Below, piece by piece: positions 1 to 10,644 of a stretch of DNA of 64,000 nt. The translations under genes and the position numbers were made by a program. The notes beneath the pieces were generated by a model. It made no database searches. It had not been told where the DNA came from and saw nothing but the letters and a program-made list of their open reading frames with translations. The DNA lies in NCBI GenBank assembly GCA_947503715.1, contig CANNER010000001.1, forward strand, positions 868,001 to 932,000, given 5' to 3'. Source of the stretch: an uncultured Caulobacterales bacterium. Lineage in GTDB: Bacteria; Pseudomonadota; Alphaproteobacteria; Caulobacterales; Maricaulaceae. The stretch's first letter is position 1, and each line of letters starts with the position of its first letter.

Positions 1-1
1 C

Positions 2-655
2 ATTAAACGGTTCGACGGAGACCTCGTGCTGGCCACGAGTATCGGCGTTGATTCCGCCGTATTGTTGCATATGGCGTCGCGCATTGATAAGGACTTGCCG
101 ATCATCTTTCTGGATACGGGCAAGCATTTCCGGGAAACGCTCGCCTATCGCGATGAATTAATTGAACGGTTTGGCCTGACGAATTTCAAGAACATCCGTC
201 CCAATCAGGACGAGTTATTTACGGAAGATTATGACGGGACATTGAACCAAACTGATCCGGATGCTTGTTGCGATCTGCGCAAAGTGCGTCCGCTCGACCG
301 CGTGATTAAGACCTTTGCCGCCCGCATCACGGGACGCAAGCGTTACCAGACGCCGGATCGGGCGACTATGCCAATATTGGAGGAGGGCGGTGTTCAGGCC
401 AAAGTCAATCCGCTCGCCTATTGGACGGCCAAAGACGTGACGCGATATATGCGTATTCACGACCTCCCGCCACATCCACTCCTCGCGCTCGGCTATCTTT
501 CAATTGGCTGTCAGCCCTGTACAACACGTGTGGCAGACGGCGAAGACCCCCGCGCAGGCCGTTGGCGGAACAGTGATAAAACGGAATGCGGCATCCATTT
601 CATTGACGGAAAATGGGAGAGTATTGAGACGAAGGCGACGTTTGAGGCGTTTTGA
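2..655 (+). CDS. cysH: APS reductase (CysH family), 5' end cut by window
   Basis: Assimilatory sulfate reduction: thioredoxin-dependent reduction of adenylyl sulfate to sulfite in the cytoplasm. The frame is open from base 2, so the true start lies outside the window; the GTG at 26 is internal. Visible motifs are ACCDLRKVRPLDR (the double-cysteine motif), IGCQPCTTRV (CxxC) and TECGIHF, which carries the catalytic ECG(I/L)H cysteine near the C-terminus. The CC plus CxxC pattern is the [4Fe-4S] signature of APS reductases and is absent from enterobacterial PAPS reductases, so APS is the likelier substrate. The substrate-binding start of the domain is partly visible as a TSIGVDSAVLLH P-loop-like stretch. 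It overlaps the next gene by 4 bases. Confidence 0.93.
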   Translation: MKRFDGDLVLATSIGVDSAVLLHMASRIDKDLPIIFLDTGKHFRETLAYRDELIERFGLTNFKNIRPNQDELFTEDYDGTLNQTDPDACCDLRKVRPLDRVIKTFAARITGRKRYQTPDRATMPILEEGGVQAKVNPLAYWTAKDVTRYMRIHDLPPHPLLALGYLSIGCQPCTTRVADGEDPRAGRWRNSDKTECGIHFIDGKWESIETKATFEAF

Positions 656-999
656 AATACGTATTCAAATATAAAGATGTCGTTCTCGGACACTCTATGC
701 TTCCCATGGGAGATCCGCCAATGTGCGTTGCGCTTGGAGAAGATTTCAAACCTGCCGTTGACATAAGTAAGACTTTAGGTGCGCCTGACCATACAGAACC
801 TGACGTTTTATTGTGGGAAAATATCAAAGCTTTCACATCAGATGGTGTCGAAATTAAGTGTCATGGAGTCTCTCTTCAGGAATTTGATTTTGGAGATGAG
901 GATAAAACTTATCTTATTACCTGCGTAGGCATTTATGAGCCTTCCTATGAAAGCTTATTTCCCGACATGCATAATCAGTACTGGAACGCTTGTGATTAA
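652..999 (+). CDS. Small conserved-looking hypothetical protein, TTG start
   Basis: I do not recognise a family. The 115-residue protein would start at a TTG whose last two bases begin the cysH stop codon (TTGA overlap), suggesting translational coupling. No in-frame ATG is available near the start. It is acidic, soluble, has no signal peptide or membrane segment, and has a Met/Pro-rich stretch near the N-terminus (GHSMLPMGDPPMCVALGED). Base composition is more AT-rich than cysH. Protein-like composition and tight coupling to cysH support a real gene, but the TTG start and unknown family keep confidence moderate. Confidence 0.5.
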   Translation: MKYVFKYKDVVLGHSMLPMGDPPMCVALGEDFKPAVDISKTLGAPDHTEPDVLLWENIKAFTSDGVEIKCHGVSLQEFDFGDEDKTYLITCVGIYEPSYESLFPDMHNQYWNACD

Positions 1000-1538
1000 T
1001 TGCAAACAAGCGCCATCGCTCGCTGCCCCGGTTGAAATTTTGATTTCAACGTGGGGGTCAGCCGGAAGTTAGAAAGAAGGACTGTCCGCATGGTGGCCTC
1101 CGCGATGGAGTACCAAGGGTAGGTCTTTCATCTTTGTTTTACGCAAGGGCCATGCGCGTGAGGGATGCGCAGAGGTCGGCGAAACCGTTACTTACATCAT
1201 CTCTCACATCAGCCGCTTGTCAAACGGCAGATGTTTGCGCATTGTACAAATGGCTGACGCCAATTGTACTGCCACGCGGCAGCGGCTTTTGAAGAAACGG
1301 CCGGTCAGATAAACCCCGGAGTCTGCCCACTTGGAACAGCCGGTCGGCTCTCGTTTCTAAAGGTCCGGCACAGGCCCGGGGCTTAATCCAGGCTGCTCAA
1401 CCCCGCCGTCCTCCAGACCGATCAGTAAGCGCTAATCTGTCCCGTGTCTGAAAGAACATCTTGAATATAGCGCGGTTTGGATAAGTGCGGGGGTATGTTT
1501 TTTATAAACGGGGATTGGTTGCCAAAAGATCCGACCTC
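1000..1538. other. Long non-coding stretch with hairpins
   Basis: No credible reading frame is seen. The clearest structure is a long hairpin at 1022-1062: outer GCTG/CAGC and CCCC/GGGG pairs enclose a perfect 8-bp stem (GTTGAAAT/ATTTCAAC, loop TTTG at 1039-1042). Smaller stems follow, such as CTCC-GCGAT-GGAG near 1103-1115 and CTGCC-ACGC-GGCAG near 1279-1292. I looked for tmRNA, RNase P RNA, 4.5S RNA and cobalamin-riboswitch motifs and found none. It could be an unrecognised structured RNA or decayed sequence. Confidence 0.4.
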
Positions 1539-1646
1539 TCCGTCATTACCGGGCTTGTCTCGGTAATCCATAACCAAGTTTCAAGCATCGTATAGATTAC
1601 CGCCACTTAGTCGTTTGGTTTCAAACGACCAGGCGTTAATGACGGA
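1539..1646. repeat. Palindromic intergenic repeat element
   Basis: The element begins CCGTCATTACCG and ends with its near inverse CGTTAATGACGG. Inside are ATTACCG...CGGTAAT (around 1545-1567) and a perfect 8-bp hairpin GTCGTTTG-GTTT-CAAACGAC at 1610-1629. The pattern resembles the GTCAT-type palindromic repeats scattered between genes in many alphaproteobacteria. No other clear copy was noticed in this window. A further imperfect hairpin (ATTTTGATCTC...GAGACCAAAAT) lies just downstream at about 1656-1684. Confidence 0.6.
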
Positions 1647-1753
1647 AGTAGGTAAATTTTGATCTCTAGTTTCGAGACCAAAATGACAGATGTGTGGGTG
1701 ATTGGATAACGAGGATAGATATGCCCATTATTGCGGATTGACCCGCCACCAAC

Positions 1754-1785
1754 AAAAAACCCGACCTCGTTTTCGAGGCCGGGTT
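1754..1785 (-). terminator. Rho-independent terminator of katG
   Basis: Read on the minus strand, a 12-bp GC-rich stem (AACCCGGCCTCG / CGAGGTCGGGTT) with an AAAA loop is followed by a run of T. It lies 23 bases after the katG stop codon. Confidence 0.92.
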
Positions 1786-1807
1786 CTCTTACTCAGTTCA
1801 GATTGCT

Positions 1808-4063
<2,256 letters not shown>

Positions 4064-4093
4064 TTATATCTCCTGTTTAAACCGATACGTCCA

Positions 4094-4130
4094 ATTGATT
4101 GTTTTCATGAGCATGATAGATAATGCCTAT
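4094..4130. promoter_or_regulatory. Candidate OxyR binding site overlapping oxyR start
   Basis: The established OxyR site is two ATAGnTnnnAnCTAT elements separated by 7 bases. Here 4116-4130 reads ATAGATAATGCCTAT (9 of 10 fixed positions) and, exactly 7 bases upstream, 4094-4108 reads ATTGATTGTTTTCAT (about 7 of 10). The right half covers the oxyR initiation codon at 4129, and the site lies about 110 bases upstream of the katG start. This suggests autorepression of oxyR together with activation of katG. Confidence 0.6.
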
Positions 4131-5034
4131 GAACTTGCGTGATCTACGATATCTACAAGCCCTAGCGGAAGAACAACATTTTGGACGGGCCGCCCGTATT
4201 TGCAATGTCAGCCAACCGACGCTCTCCGTACAGATCAAGAAAATGGAAGTGGATTTGGGCGTTGAATTGGTCGAGCGCAGCGGACGTACGGTCATTCTGA
4301 CAGATGTTGGACAGAATATACTTGCTCTGGCAAAAGACGCTCTGGCCTCAATCGATCACATTTATTCAACAGCGGAGACAGCCCGCGATCCTTATTCAGG
4401 GCAATTGCAACTCGGGTCTATTCCAACGATCTCGCCCTATCTCATCCCGCAGGCCATCCGTCAGTCAAAGGCTATGTTCCCTAGATTGAAGCTTGGGTTT
4501 TTAGAGGACATCACGGAACGACTGAACGAAGCGTTGCTTCAAGGCACATTAGATGTCGCCATACTCGCCACGGAACCGGAGGACCCGAGATTGGAGGTCA
4601 TCAACCTTTATCGCGAACCGTTTTCCGTCATCCTCCCGAAAGAACATCCGTTAAACGAGACGGAAGATTTGGATGTCGAAGATCTGACATTGAATGAATT
4701 AATCTTACTCCCCGAAGGCCATTGTTTCCGCGATCAGGCCGTCGACCTTTGCCAATTCGCACAGCCTTCCGCGCTACATGAGGTGAATGTTTCCAGCATG
4801 GAAACGATCATTAGTCTTGTCGCGGCGGGGCAGGGGATTTCCCTAATTCCATCCATGGCCTTGGGCGGTCGGTGGAATGCGGGGGATGATGTTTGCGTGC
4901 GGACTCTCAACCACCCCAATGCCTATCGACAGATCAATCTGACTTTCCGGAAAAGTACGCCGAAACGACAGCTCTTGGACTCTCTTGCAGACGTTATTTT
5001 AGACAGCCTCCCCGAAGAGATGTGCGCCGTTTAA
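4129..5034 (+). CDS. oxyR: Peroxide-sensing LysR-type regulator OxyR
   Basis: LysR-family transcription factor with an N-terminal winged helix-turn-helix (residues 1-60, SQPTLS recognition helix) and a C-terminal sensor domain. The redox pair is present in LPEGHCFRDQAVDLC; counted from the second ATG (4129) the cysteines fall at 199 and 208, the same numbers as in Escherichia coli OxyR. The N-terminus MNLRDLRYL also matches MNIRDLEYL, so 4129 is preferred over the ATG at 4123. It is divergent from katG, its expected target. The stop codon overlaps the hisIE stop convergently by 3 bases. Confidence 0.96.
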   Translation: MNLRDLRYLQALAEEQHFGRAARICNVSQPTLSVQIKKMEVDLGVELVERSGRTVILTDVGQNILALAKDALASIDHIYSTAETARDPYSGQLQLGSIPTISPYLIPQAIRQSKAMFPRLKLGFLEDITERLNEALLQGTLDVAILATEPEDPRLEVINLYREPFSVILPKEHPLNETEDLDVEDLTLNELILLPEGHCFRDQAVDLCQFAQPSALHEVNVSSMETIISLVAAGQGISLIPSMALGGRWNAGDDVCVRTLNHPNAYRQINLTFRKSTPKRQLLDSLADVILDSLPEEMCAV

Positions 5035-5624
5035 CTGTGCCGCGATTGAAGCTCTGAAATAACGTCCGAGAGAGGTACGTTTTTCGCAGCGAGCAAAACC
5101 GTGAGATGATAGATCAAATCGGCGGCTTCGTTTGTTAGTTTATCTTCCGTTTCAGCCACAGCGGCTAGGGCAACCTCCACGCCTTCCTCACCCACTTTTT
5201 GAGCGGCGCGGCGTAATGGGCCTTGTAGAAGTTTTGCGGTGTAAGAGCATTCTGGATCGGCGGTTTTGCGGTCAATGATGAGCCGTTCCAAATAGCTTAG
5301 GAATCCTACGCCTTGTGCGCCTTTATCTCCGAAACAAGAAACTGTCCCTTCATGGCAAGTAGGACCTGCAGGACGGGCCATAATGAGAAGTGTGTCGTGA
5401 TCGCAATCGACAGTCATATCGACGAGGGAGAGCATATTCCCGCTCGTCTCGCCCTTCGTCCAAAGCGTTTTGCGAGAGCGGCTGTAAAAGGTCACGAGGC
5501 CGGAAGATTGGGTCTTAGCTACAGAGGCTTCGTTCATATAGCCGAGCATCAAAACCTGCAGCGTATCCGCATTCTGCACGATGGCGGGGACGAGGCCGTT
5601 TCCTTTGTCAAAATCGATTTTCAT
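5031..5624 (-). CDS. hisIE: Bifunctional phosphoribosyl-AMP cyclohydrolase / phosphoribosyl-ATP pyrophosphatase
   Basis: Catalyses steps two and three of histidine synthesis. The N-terminal HisI part (about 1-110) shows [19 protein letters not shown] and the metal-binding DCDHDTLL and [11 protein letters not shown] motifs. The C-terminal HisE part (about 115-197) shows the all-alpha nucleotide pyrophosphohydrolase motif [13 protein letters not shown] and [10 protein letters not shown]. Many alphaproteobacteria keep hisI and hisE separate; here they are fused, as in enterobacteria. It is the last gene of the operon; its ATG overlaps the hisF stop as ATGA. Confidence 0.96.
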   Translation of the reverse strand: MKIDFDKGNGLVPAIVQNADTLQVLMLGYMNEASVAKTQSSGLVTFYSRSRKTLWTKGETSGNMLSLVDMTVDCDHDTLLIMARPAGPTCHEGTVSCFGDKGAQGVGFLSYLERLIIDRKTADPECSYTAKLLQGPLRRAAQKVGEEGVEVALAAVAETEDKLTNEAADLIYHLTVLLAAKNVPLSDVISELQSRHS

Positions 5625-6388
5625 AATCTTACCTTGATACCCACGCGGTCTAAATCAGTTTTTAAATCCGGAATCGCTATAACGGATTTATGGAAGACAC
5701 TTGCGGCGAGGGCGCCGTCCACATTGGCCTGTTGAAAGACATCTTCGAAATGAGACACGGCCCCCGCGCCACCCGACGCAATGAGGGGCACGTCGCAAAC
5801 GGCTCGAACGGCTTGAAGTTGTTTGATGTCATAGCCTTTGCGCACGCCGTCCTGGTTCATGCAATTCAGGACGATTTCGCCTGCGCCGCGTTGCACGACT
5901 TCCTTGACCCATTCCGTCGTCTCTCGCCCTGTTTCCCGCATTTTATCCGGATCACCCGTATGGGATTTTACGCGGTAGGTTGTACCGTCATCGAAACTGT
6001 CAATCCCGACGACAATACATTGCACGCCGTAGGCCTCGCTCAATTCATTCACGAGATCAGGACGGAGGAGAGCAGGAGAGTTGATGCTGATCTTATCAGC
6101 ACCCGCCGCCAGTCTCGCACCTGCGGCTTCCACACTCTTGATACCGCCGGCCACGCAGAACGGAATGTCGAGGGCGCGACTGACTTTGCCGACCCAATCA
6201 GGGCTGACCGTGCGATCATCGACGGAGGCCGTGATGTCATAGAAAACGAGTTCATCCGCACCTTCATCTCGGTATCGTAGGGCGAGATCAATAATGTCGC
6301 CGACATCGACGTGATTACGAAACTGCACGCCTTTAACAACGCGCCCGTCACGGACATCCAAGCAAGGTATAATGCGCCGCTTTAGCAT
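5621..6388 (-). CDS. hisF: Imidazole glycerol phosphate synthase cyclase subunit HisF
   Basis: TIM-barrel cyclase that combines PRFAR with ammonia from HisH to form IGP and AICAR. It starts [20 protein letters not shown], containing the catalytic Asp (D11) in CLDV, and the second catalytic Asp is in [18 protein letters not shown]. The [17 protein letters not shown]-type phosphate-binding loop reads [17 protein letters not shown]. The length of 255 residues is typical. The start overlaps the hisA stop by 7 bases and its stop overlaps the hisIE start. Confidence 0.97.
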   Translation of the reverse strand: MLKRRIIPCLDVRDGRVVKGVQFRNHVDVGDIIDLALRYRDEGADELVFYDITASVDDRTVSPDWVGKVSRALDIPFCVAGGIKSVEAAGARLAAGADKISINSPALLRPDLVNELSEAYGVQCIVVGIDSFDDGTTYRVKSHTGDPDKMRETGRETTEWVKEVVQRGAGEIVLNCMNQDGVRKGYDIKQLQAVRAVCDVPLIASGGAGAVSHFEDVFQQANVDGALAASVFHKSVIAIPDLKTDLDRVGIKVRL

Positions 6389-7107
6389 GTGATGGCTTCA
6401 GTCAGCGTAAACGCACCTTCATAGAGCGCTTTGCCGATGATAACTCCGTGGGGATTGAGGGCTTTTAGATCGCGCACATGATCAAGCGTGCCAACGCCGC
6501 CGGATGTAATCAGATCAATCGTCGGGAAGTCAGATTGTATACGTTTGTAGAGATCGAGGTTCCCGCCAGTCTGCATCCCGTCGCGGCCAATATCTGTCAC
6601 GAGGATCGTCTTTAGGCCGGAGCCGAGGTAATCGCTCAACACATCCCACAGCGTTTTCTTGGACGGCTCCGTCCATCCTTTGATGGCGGGACGAAATTCG
6701 CCGTCTTCACTCTGATTGACATCCAAAGCCAGACAGATGGCGTCGGGGCCGAGTGTCTCCAGCCAATGTTTCACCATTTGCGGGTTCGTCACGGCGAGCG
6801 AGCCGATCACGACACGGTCTACGCCGCCATTAAGGAGGGTTTGAACCTGACTTAATTCGCGGATGCCGCCACCTGTTTGCACTTTTATTTTTGCGGAATT
6901 TGCGACTTTCAGAATCAATTCAGTCTGCGCCGTCGCGCCGTTCTTTGCGCCGTCCAAATCTACGATATGCATCCATTCAGCGCCTGCTGCCGCATAGCCC
7001 TGCGCGACCTCAACCGGGTCAGCGGCGTAATTCGTACGCGCGGAAAAATCACCTTTGAGAAGGCGGACACAACCGCCATCCATGAGGTCCATAGCAGGGA
7101 AGATCAT
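6382..7107 (-). CDS. hisA: ProFAR isomerase HisA
   Basis: TIM-barrel isomerase that converts ProFAR to PRFAR. The frame is open well upstream, but the family N-terminus ([20 protein letters not shown]) begins at the ATG at 7107, which overlaps the hisH stop as ATGA; this gives 241 residues, a normal length. Phosphate-binding segments [10 protein letters not shown] and [11 protein letters not shown] and the second catalytic Asp in [12 protein letters not shown] are all present. It is translated as part of the overlapping his operon. Confidence 0.96.
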   Translation of the reverse strand: MIFPAMDLMDGGCVRLLKGDFSARTNYAADPVEVAQGYAAAGAEWMHIVDLDGAKNGATAQTELILKVANSAKIKVQTGGGIRELSQVQTLLNGGVDRVVIGSLAVTNPQMVKHWLETLGPDAICLALDVNQSEDGEFRPAIKGWTEPSKKTLWDVLSDYLGSGLKTILVTDIGRDGMQTGGNLDLYKRIQSDFPTIDLITSGGVGTLDHVRDLKALNPHGVIIGKALYEGAFTLTEAITC

Positions 7108-7703
7108 AGACTGAGATCCATAAAGTTTTTGAGGATTTGCGCACCGGTTTTGGAACTGCGTTCCGGGTGAAATTGACAGCCCCAGACATTCCCATTGCGC
7201 ACGATGGCGGAAAAGGTGGTTCCATATTCTGAAGCGGCGAGCGTGTAATCGGACACCTCCGCCGCGTAGGAGTGTACGAAATACGCATGATCGCCATTTG
7301 AAACAGTCTTCAGTAAAGGGTCTGTCGTGACCGAAGACAGCGTGTTCCATCCCATATGTGGCGTCGGCAAATCATTTGTATCAAGAGATGTGACCTTACC
7401 CGGCACAAGCCCCAAACCCTCAACTGTTTTGCCGCCTTCTTCGAGTGTCTCAAAAAGCAACTGCATCCCTAGGCAAATGCCGATGACAGGTTGATCCAAT
7501 GACTGAAGAACGGGGCGTAGCCCTTTGAGTTCAATCGACTTCATAGCAAATGGTGCTGAGCCGACGCCCGGGATCACAACCTTATCAGCGGACTTTATCC
7601 GGTCCACCTGATCCGTGACCAAAGCGTCCACACCTAACCGCTCAAAGGCATATTTGACCGAGGCAAGGTTGGCACATCCTGTATCGACAATGACGAGGGT
7701 CAC
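7104..7703 (-). CDS. hisH: Imidazole glycerol phosphate synthase glutaminase subunit HisH
   Basis: Class I glutamine amidotransferase that hydrolyses glutamine and feeds ammonia to HisF. The nucleophile elbow is IGICLGMQLLFE, and the His/Glu pair is in GCQFHPERSSKTG near the C-terminus. The start is GTG at 7703, overlapping the hisB-domain stop as GTGA, and the protein has the usual length of 199 residues. The hisH-hisA-hisF order matches the compact his operon. Confidence 0.96.
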   Translation of the reverse strand: MTLVIVDTGCANLASVKYAFERLGVDALVTDQVDRIKSADKVVIPGVGSAPFAMKSIELKGLRPVLQSLDQPVIGICLGMQLLFETLEEGGKTVEGLGLVPGKVTSLDTNDLPTPHMGWNTLSSVTTDPLLKTVSNGDHAYFVHSYAAEVSDYTLAASEYGTTFSAIVRNGNVWGCQFHPERSSKTGAQILKNFMDLSL

Positions 7704-9349
7704 AAGGTTCCCTTGGTGGACGGAATATCACTGCCTGAAATGGCAAAAGCGGGGCGCAAGGCGCGGCCGACACCTTTGAAACAGGCCTCAATCATGTGGT
7801 GGGAATTGTCGCCCTTCACATCAATGTGGATGGCCGCGCCGAGGGTCTGGGCGAGGCTTTCAAAGAAATGCGGGCACATCTCGACCGGGAACTCGCCGAC
7901 GTGATCAGTTGGAAACTCTCCGCGGAAGACGGCCGCCGGACGACCGGACAAATCAATCGCGACCTGTGCCTGTGTTTCGTCCATCGGGATAACATAGCCA
8001 TAACGACCAATACCGGCCTTATCGCCGAGCGCTTGTTTCAGCGCAGAGCCGAAGGCGAGGGCCGTATCTTCGACCGTGTGATGCGCGTCAATGTGAAGGT
8101 CGCCTTCGCAGGACATCGTCAGACCCATATTCCCGTGTTTCGCAATCTGCTCCAACATATGGTCGTAAAACCCTATACCTGTTGAGATTTTTGTCTGTTT
8201 AACGTCGTCAAGATTCACGCGAACGGAAATATCTGTCTCGTTCGTTTTGCGGAATGTTTCACCTATCCGGTCGGCTCGTTCCGCAATATCTGTTACGCCG
8301 AAAGCCTGTAGGGCGATCGTATTCTCATCGGGGGACCCAATAGAAACGCGCACGCGGCCTGTCGTGCTGCGATAGTCTCGGATTTTGACATTGAACTGAC
8401 GGAGACGGGCGAAGAGCTTGTCTTCATCCTTGATGGCCAGCAGCAGAAAGTTTGCATCGGATGGATAGACCGTTTCAACGAAATCGGAATTTCTCAGACC
8501 ATCTGCCAGGCGGTTTCGTTCGGCCAGTGTTTCCGCCAGACGTTGCGCGTGAACCGACATCGCCGACGGGGCAAGCGCAGCCAAAACCGCCGCTTCGACA
8601 GGTCGTGCGATCGGGTAGGGCGGGAGAACTTTGAGCAGGAGCTCTATAACGCGAGCATCCGCAAGAAGCGCCCCGCCACGCACACCTGCGAGAGCATATG
8701 CTTTCGAGAGCGTTCTTAGCACAACAAGGTTCGGGACCGTGCCGACTTTATCAACTAAGCTCTCAATTGTTGAGAACTCTATGTAAGCCTCATCCACAAC
8801 AATCAGCGTTTCAGGCAAAGCGTCACAGACACTCAGGATAGCCTCACGTGTCAGACTGTTCCCCGAAGGGTTATTCGGAGAGCAGAGGAAAACCATTTTA
8901 ACGGAGCTTGGTTTCGCCGCTGCAATGACTGCAGGAATGTCCCATTCATAAGCCGCGCTCAGGGGCACTTCGACATTCCCCGCGCCCTGAATATCGGCGC
9001 AGGTTTTATAATACCCGAATGTTGGAGGGCAGGTGAGGATGCTGTCCTGACCCGCTTCGCAGAACGCCCTCAGCAGACATTCAATGCCTTCATCCGCGCC
9101 GCGCCCGACCATAACTTGATTGGTGTCCACGCCGTAAAGCCCCGCCAAACGCGCGGTCAGAGATTCGGGTTGTTGCGCGGGATAGCGATTATAATCTGAC
9201 GCACCGACCACAGGTGGCGGCGCATAGGGGTTTTCATTTGCATCCAAGTGCAGCGCGTTCGTCGCGCCCCCGCGGGCGGAATAGATGGACATGGCAACGA
9301 CGGAGGCCCGCGCGATACTATCGGGCCAAGCTGGTTTCGGGCTGCTCAT
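7700..9349 (-). CDS. HisC-HisB fusion: histidinol-phosphate aminotransferase + IGP dehydratase
   Basis: Two consecutive activities in one 549-residue chain. Residues 1-350 are a fold-type I aminotransferase with the PLP lysine at K216 (LRTLSKAYALAGVRGG), SPNNPSGN and VVDEAYIEF. Residues from about 361 to 549 are a complete imidazoleglycerol-phosphate dehydratase with the manganese motifs DAHHTVEDTA and SHHMIEACFKG, and EFPVEMCPHFFES. The usual bifunctional HisB joins a histidinol phosphatase to the dehydratase; here the partner is HisC, and no phosphatase domain is present. No stop or frame change is seen at the junction. The histidinol-phosphatase gene is not in this operon. The start overlaps the hisD stop by 4 bases. 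Confidence 0.95.
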   Translation of the reverse strand: MSSPKPAWPDSIARASVVAMSIYSARGGATNALHLDANENPYAPPPVVGASDYNRYPAQQPESLTARLAGLYGVDTNQVMVGRGADEGIECLLRAFCEAGQDSILTCPPTFGYYKTCADIQGAGNVEVPLSAAYEWDIPAVIAAAKPSSVKMVFLCSPNNPSGNSLTREAILSVCDALPETLIVVDEAYIEFSTIESLVDKVGTVPNLVVLRTLSKAYALAGVRGGALLADARVIELLLKVLPPYPIARPVEAAVLAALAPSAMSVHAQRLAETLAERNRLADGLRNSDFVETVYPSDANFLLLAIKDEDKLFARLRQFNVKIRDYRSTTGRVRVSIGSPDENTIALQAFGVTDIAERADRIGETFRKTNETDISVRVNLDDVKQTKISTGIGFYDHMLEQIAKHGNMGLTMSCEGDLHIDAHHTVEDTALAFGSALKQALGDKAGIGRYGYVIPMDETQAQVAIDLSGRPAAVFRGEFPTDHVGEFPVEMCPHFFESLAQTLGAAIHIDVKGDNSHHMIEACFKGVGRALRPAFAISGSDIPSTKGTL

Positions 9350-10644
9350 TGTAGAGCCTCCAATCTTAGTGAGACGGCACGTTTATGCGCGTCGAGGCCT
9401 TCCATCTCAGCCAGTCGTTCTACGACGGGGCCGAGTCGTTTCAAGCCTTTTTTCGTCAGCTTCTGGATGCTGACATATTTAATAAAACTCTCAAGCGTGA
9501 CACCGGAATAGGCGCGGGCTGCGCCATAAGTGGGGAGCGTGTGGTTCGTCCCGCTGGCGTAATCACCCACACTTTCCGGTGTCCAAGGACCGAGAAAGAT
9601 TGAACCCGCATTTCGGATGGCGCCTACATAGGTATCGGGTTTGCGCAATTGCACGATGAGGTGTTCAGGCGCGTAACGATTGACGATATCGATGATCTCC
9701 GCGCGGTCCTCAGCGATGAACATCCGTCCCAATTTCAGGGACTCCGTTGCGATATTTTTACGGGGCAGTGTTTCCAACTGTTTGGCGATTTCCACTTCAA
9801 CACAGTCAGCAACCTCTGTCGTTGAGGCCACGCAAACGACTTGCGCAACCGTATCATGTTCAGCTTGGCTCAGCAGGTCAGAGGCGACAAAAGCCGGGTC
9901 TGCGGCTTCGTCAGCCAGCACCATGGCTTCGGACGGGCCAGCCGGCATATCGATTGCCGGACCGCCTGCCGCCTGTGCCACGAGGGATTTTGCCGCTGCA
10001 ACCCAAGCATTACCGGGGCCAAAGATTTTATCGCATTTTGGTATGGTTTCCGTCCCGTAAGCCAGTGCGCCGATCGCTTGTGCGCCGCCGATTACGTATA
10101 GCGCTGAGACTTTACAACGATAAGCCGCGGCCAAAATCGTGGGATCGACTTTGCCGTCTTTTCCGGGCGGGGTCACGACGACACGGTTTTTAACGCCAGC
10201 CACCTTCGCAGGAACGGCCAGCATCAGGAGGGTCGAAACGAGAGGCGCTGTGCCGCCGGGTACATAAAGTCCTGCCGTTTTAATCGCGCGGGATTCGCGG
10301 CGGCAAATGACGCCTGGTTCTGTTTCAACCTCAATGGGAGCCGGAATTTGCGCCTTGTGGAAACGTTTAATGTTCCGACGGGCGCGTTCGATCACGGATT
10401 TATCGATTTGGGGCAGGGCATCCCATGCTGCTTTCAACTCTGCCTTCGGAACTTCTAGTACATCAATTCTAACACCGTCAAATTTTTGCGTTAAACGTAG
10501 GAGCGCCGCATCGCCGTTTTCTTTCACGTCCGCGAGAATGTCACGCACGCCGTCCATCAACGACTCATCAGAAATCGCAGCCGGACGGGCGAGGGCGCTT
10601 TGCCGCTCTGACGCGTTTAAATCTGACCAGATAAAGCGTTGCAT
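9346..10644 (-). CDS. hisD: Histidinol dehydrogenase HisD
   Basis: Zinc- and NAD-dependent enzyme that oxidises histidinol to histidine in two steps. Recognised by VPGGTAPLVSTLLMLAVPA, the signature around IDMPAGPSEAMVLAD, LLSQAEHDTVAQ, and YAPEHLIVQ, with the C-terminal zinc/His segment SVGDYASGTNHTLPT. The 432-residue length is normal. The ATG at 10644 shares one base with the hisG stop codon. The short N-terminal start MQRFIWSDL fits the family. Confidence 0.97.
   Translation of the reverse strand: MQRFIWSDLNASERQSALARPAAISDESLMDGVRDILADVKENGDAALLRLTQKFDGVRIDVLEVPKAELKAAWDALPQIDKSVIERARRNIKRFHKAQIPAPIEVETEPGVICRRESRAIKTAGLYVPGGTAPLVSTLLMLAVPAKVAGVKNRVVVTPPGKDGKVDPTILAAAYRCKVSALYVIGGAQAIGALAYGTETIPKCDKIFGPGNAWVAAAKSLVAQAAGGPAIDMPAGPSEAMVLADEAADPAFVASDLLSQAEHDTVAQVVCVASTTEVADCVEVEIAKQLETLPRKNIATESLKLGRMFIAEDRAEIIDIVNRYAPEHLIVQLRKPDTYVGAIRNAGSIFLGPWTPESVGDYASGTNHTLPTYGAARAYSGVTLESFIKYVSIQKLTKKGLKRLGPVVERLAEMEGLDAHKRAVSLRLEALQ

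Noticed and set aside
1000-1500. tmRNA, RNase P RNA or signal-recognition-particle RNA in the non-coding stretch
   Set aside because: None of the conserved motifs (TTCGAA-type T-arm, GATTCGACGG, AGGAAAGTCCGG, GGAAGCAGCC) was found on either strand, so only a structured region is reported.
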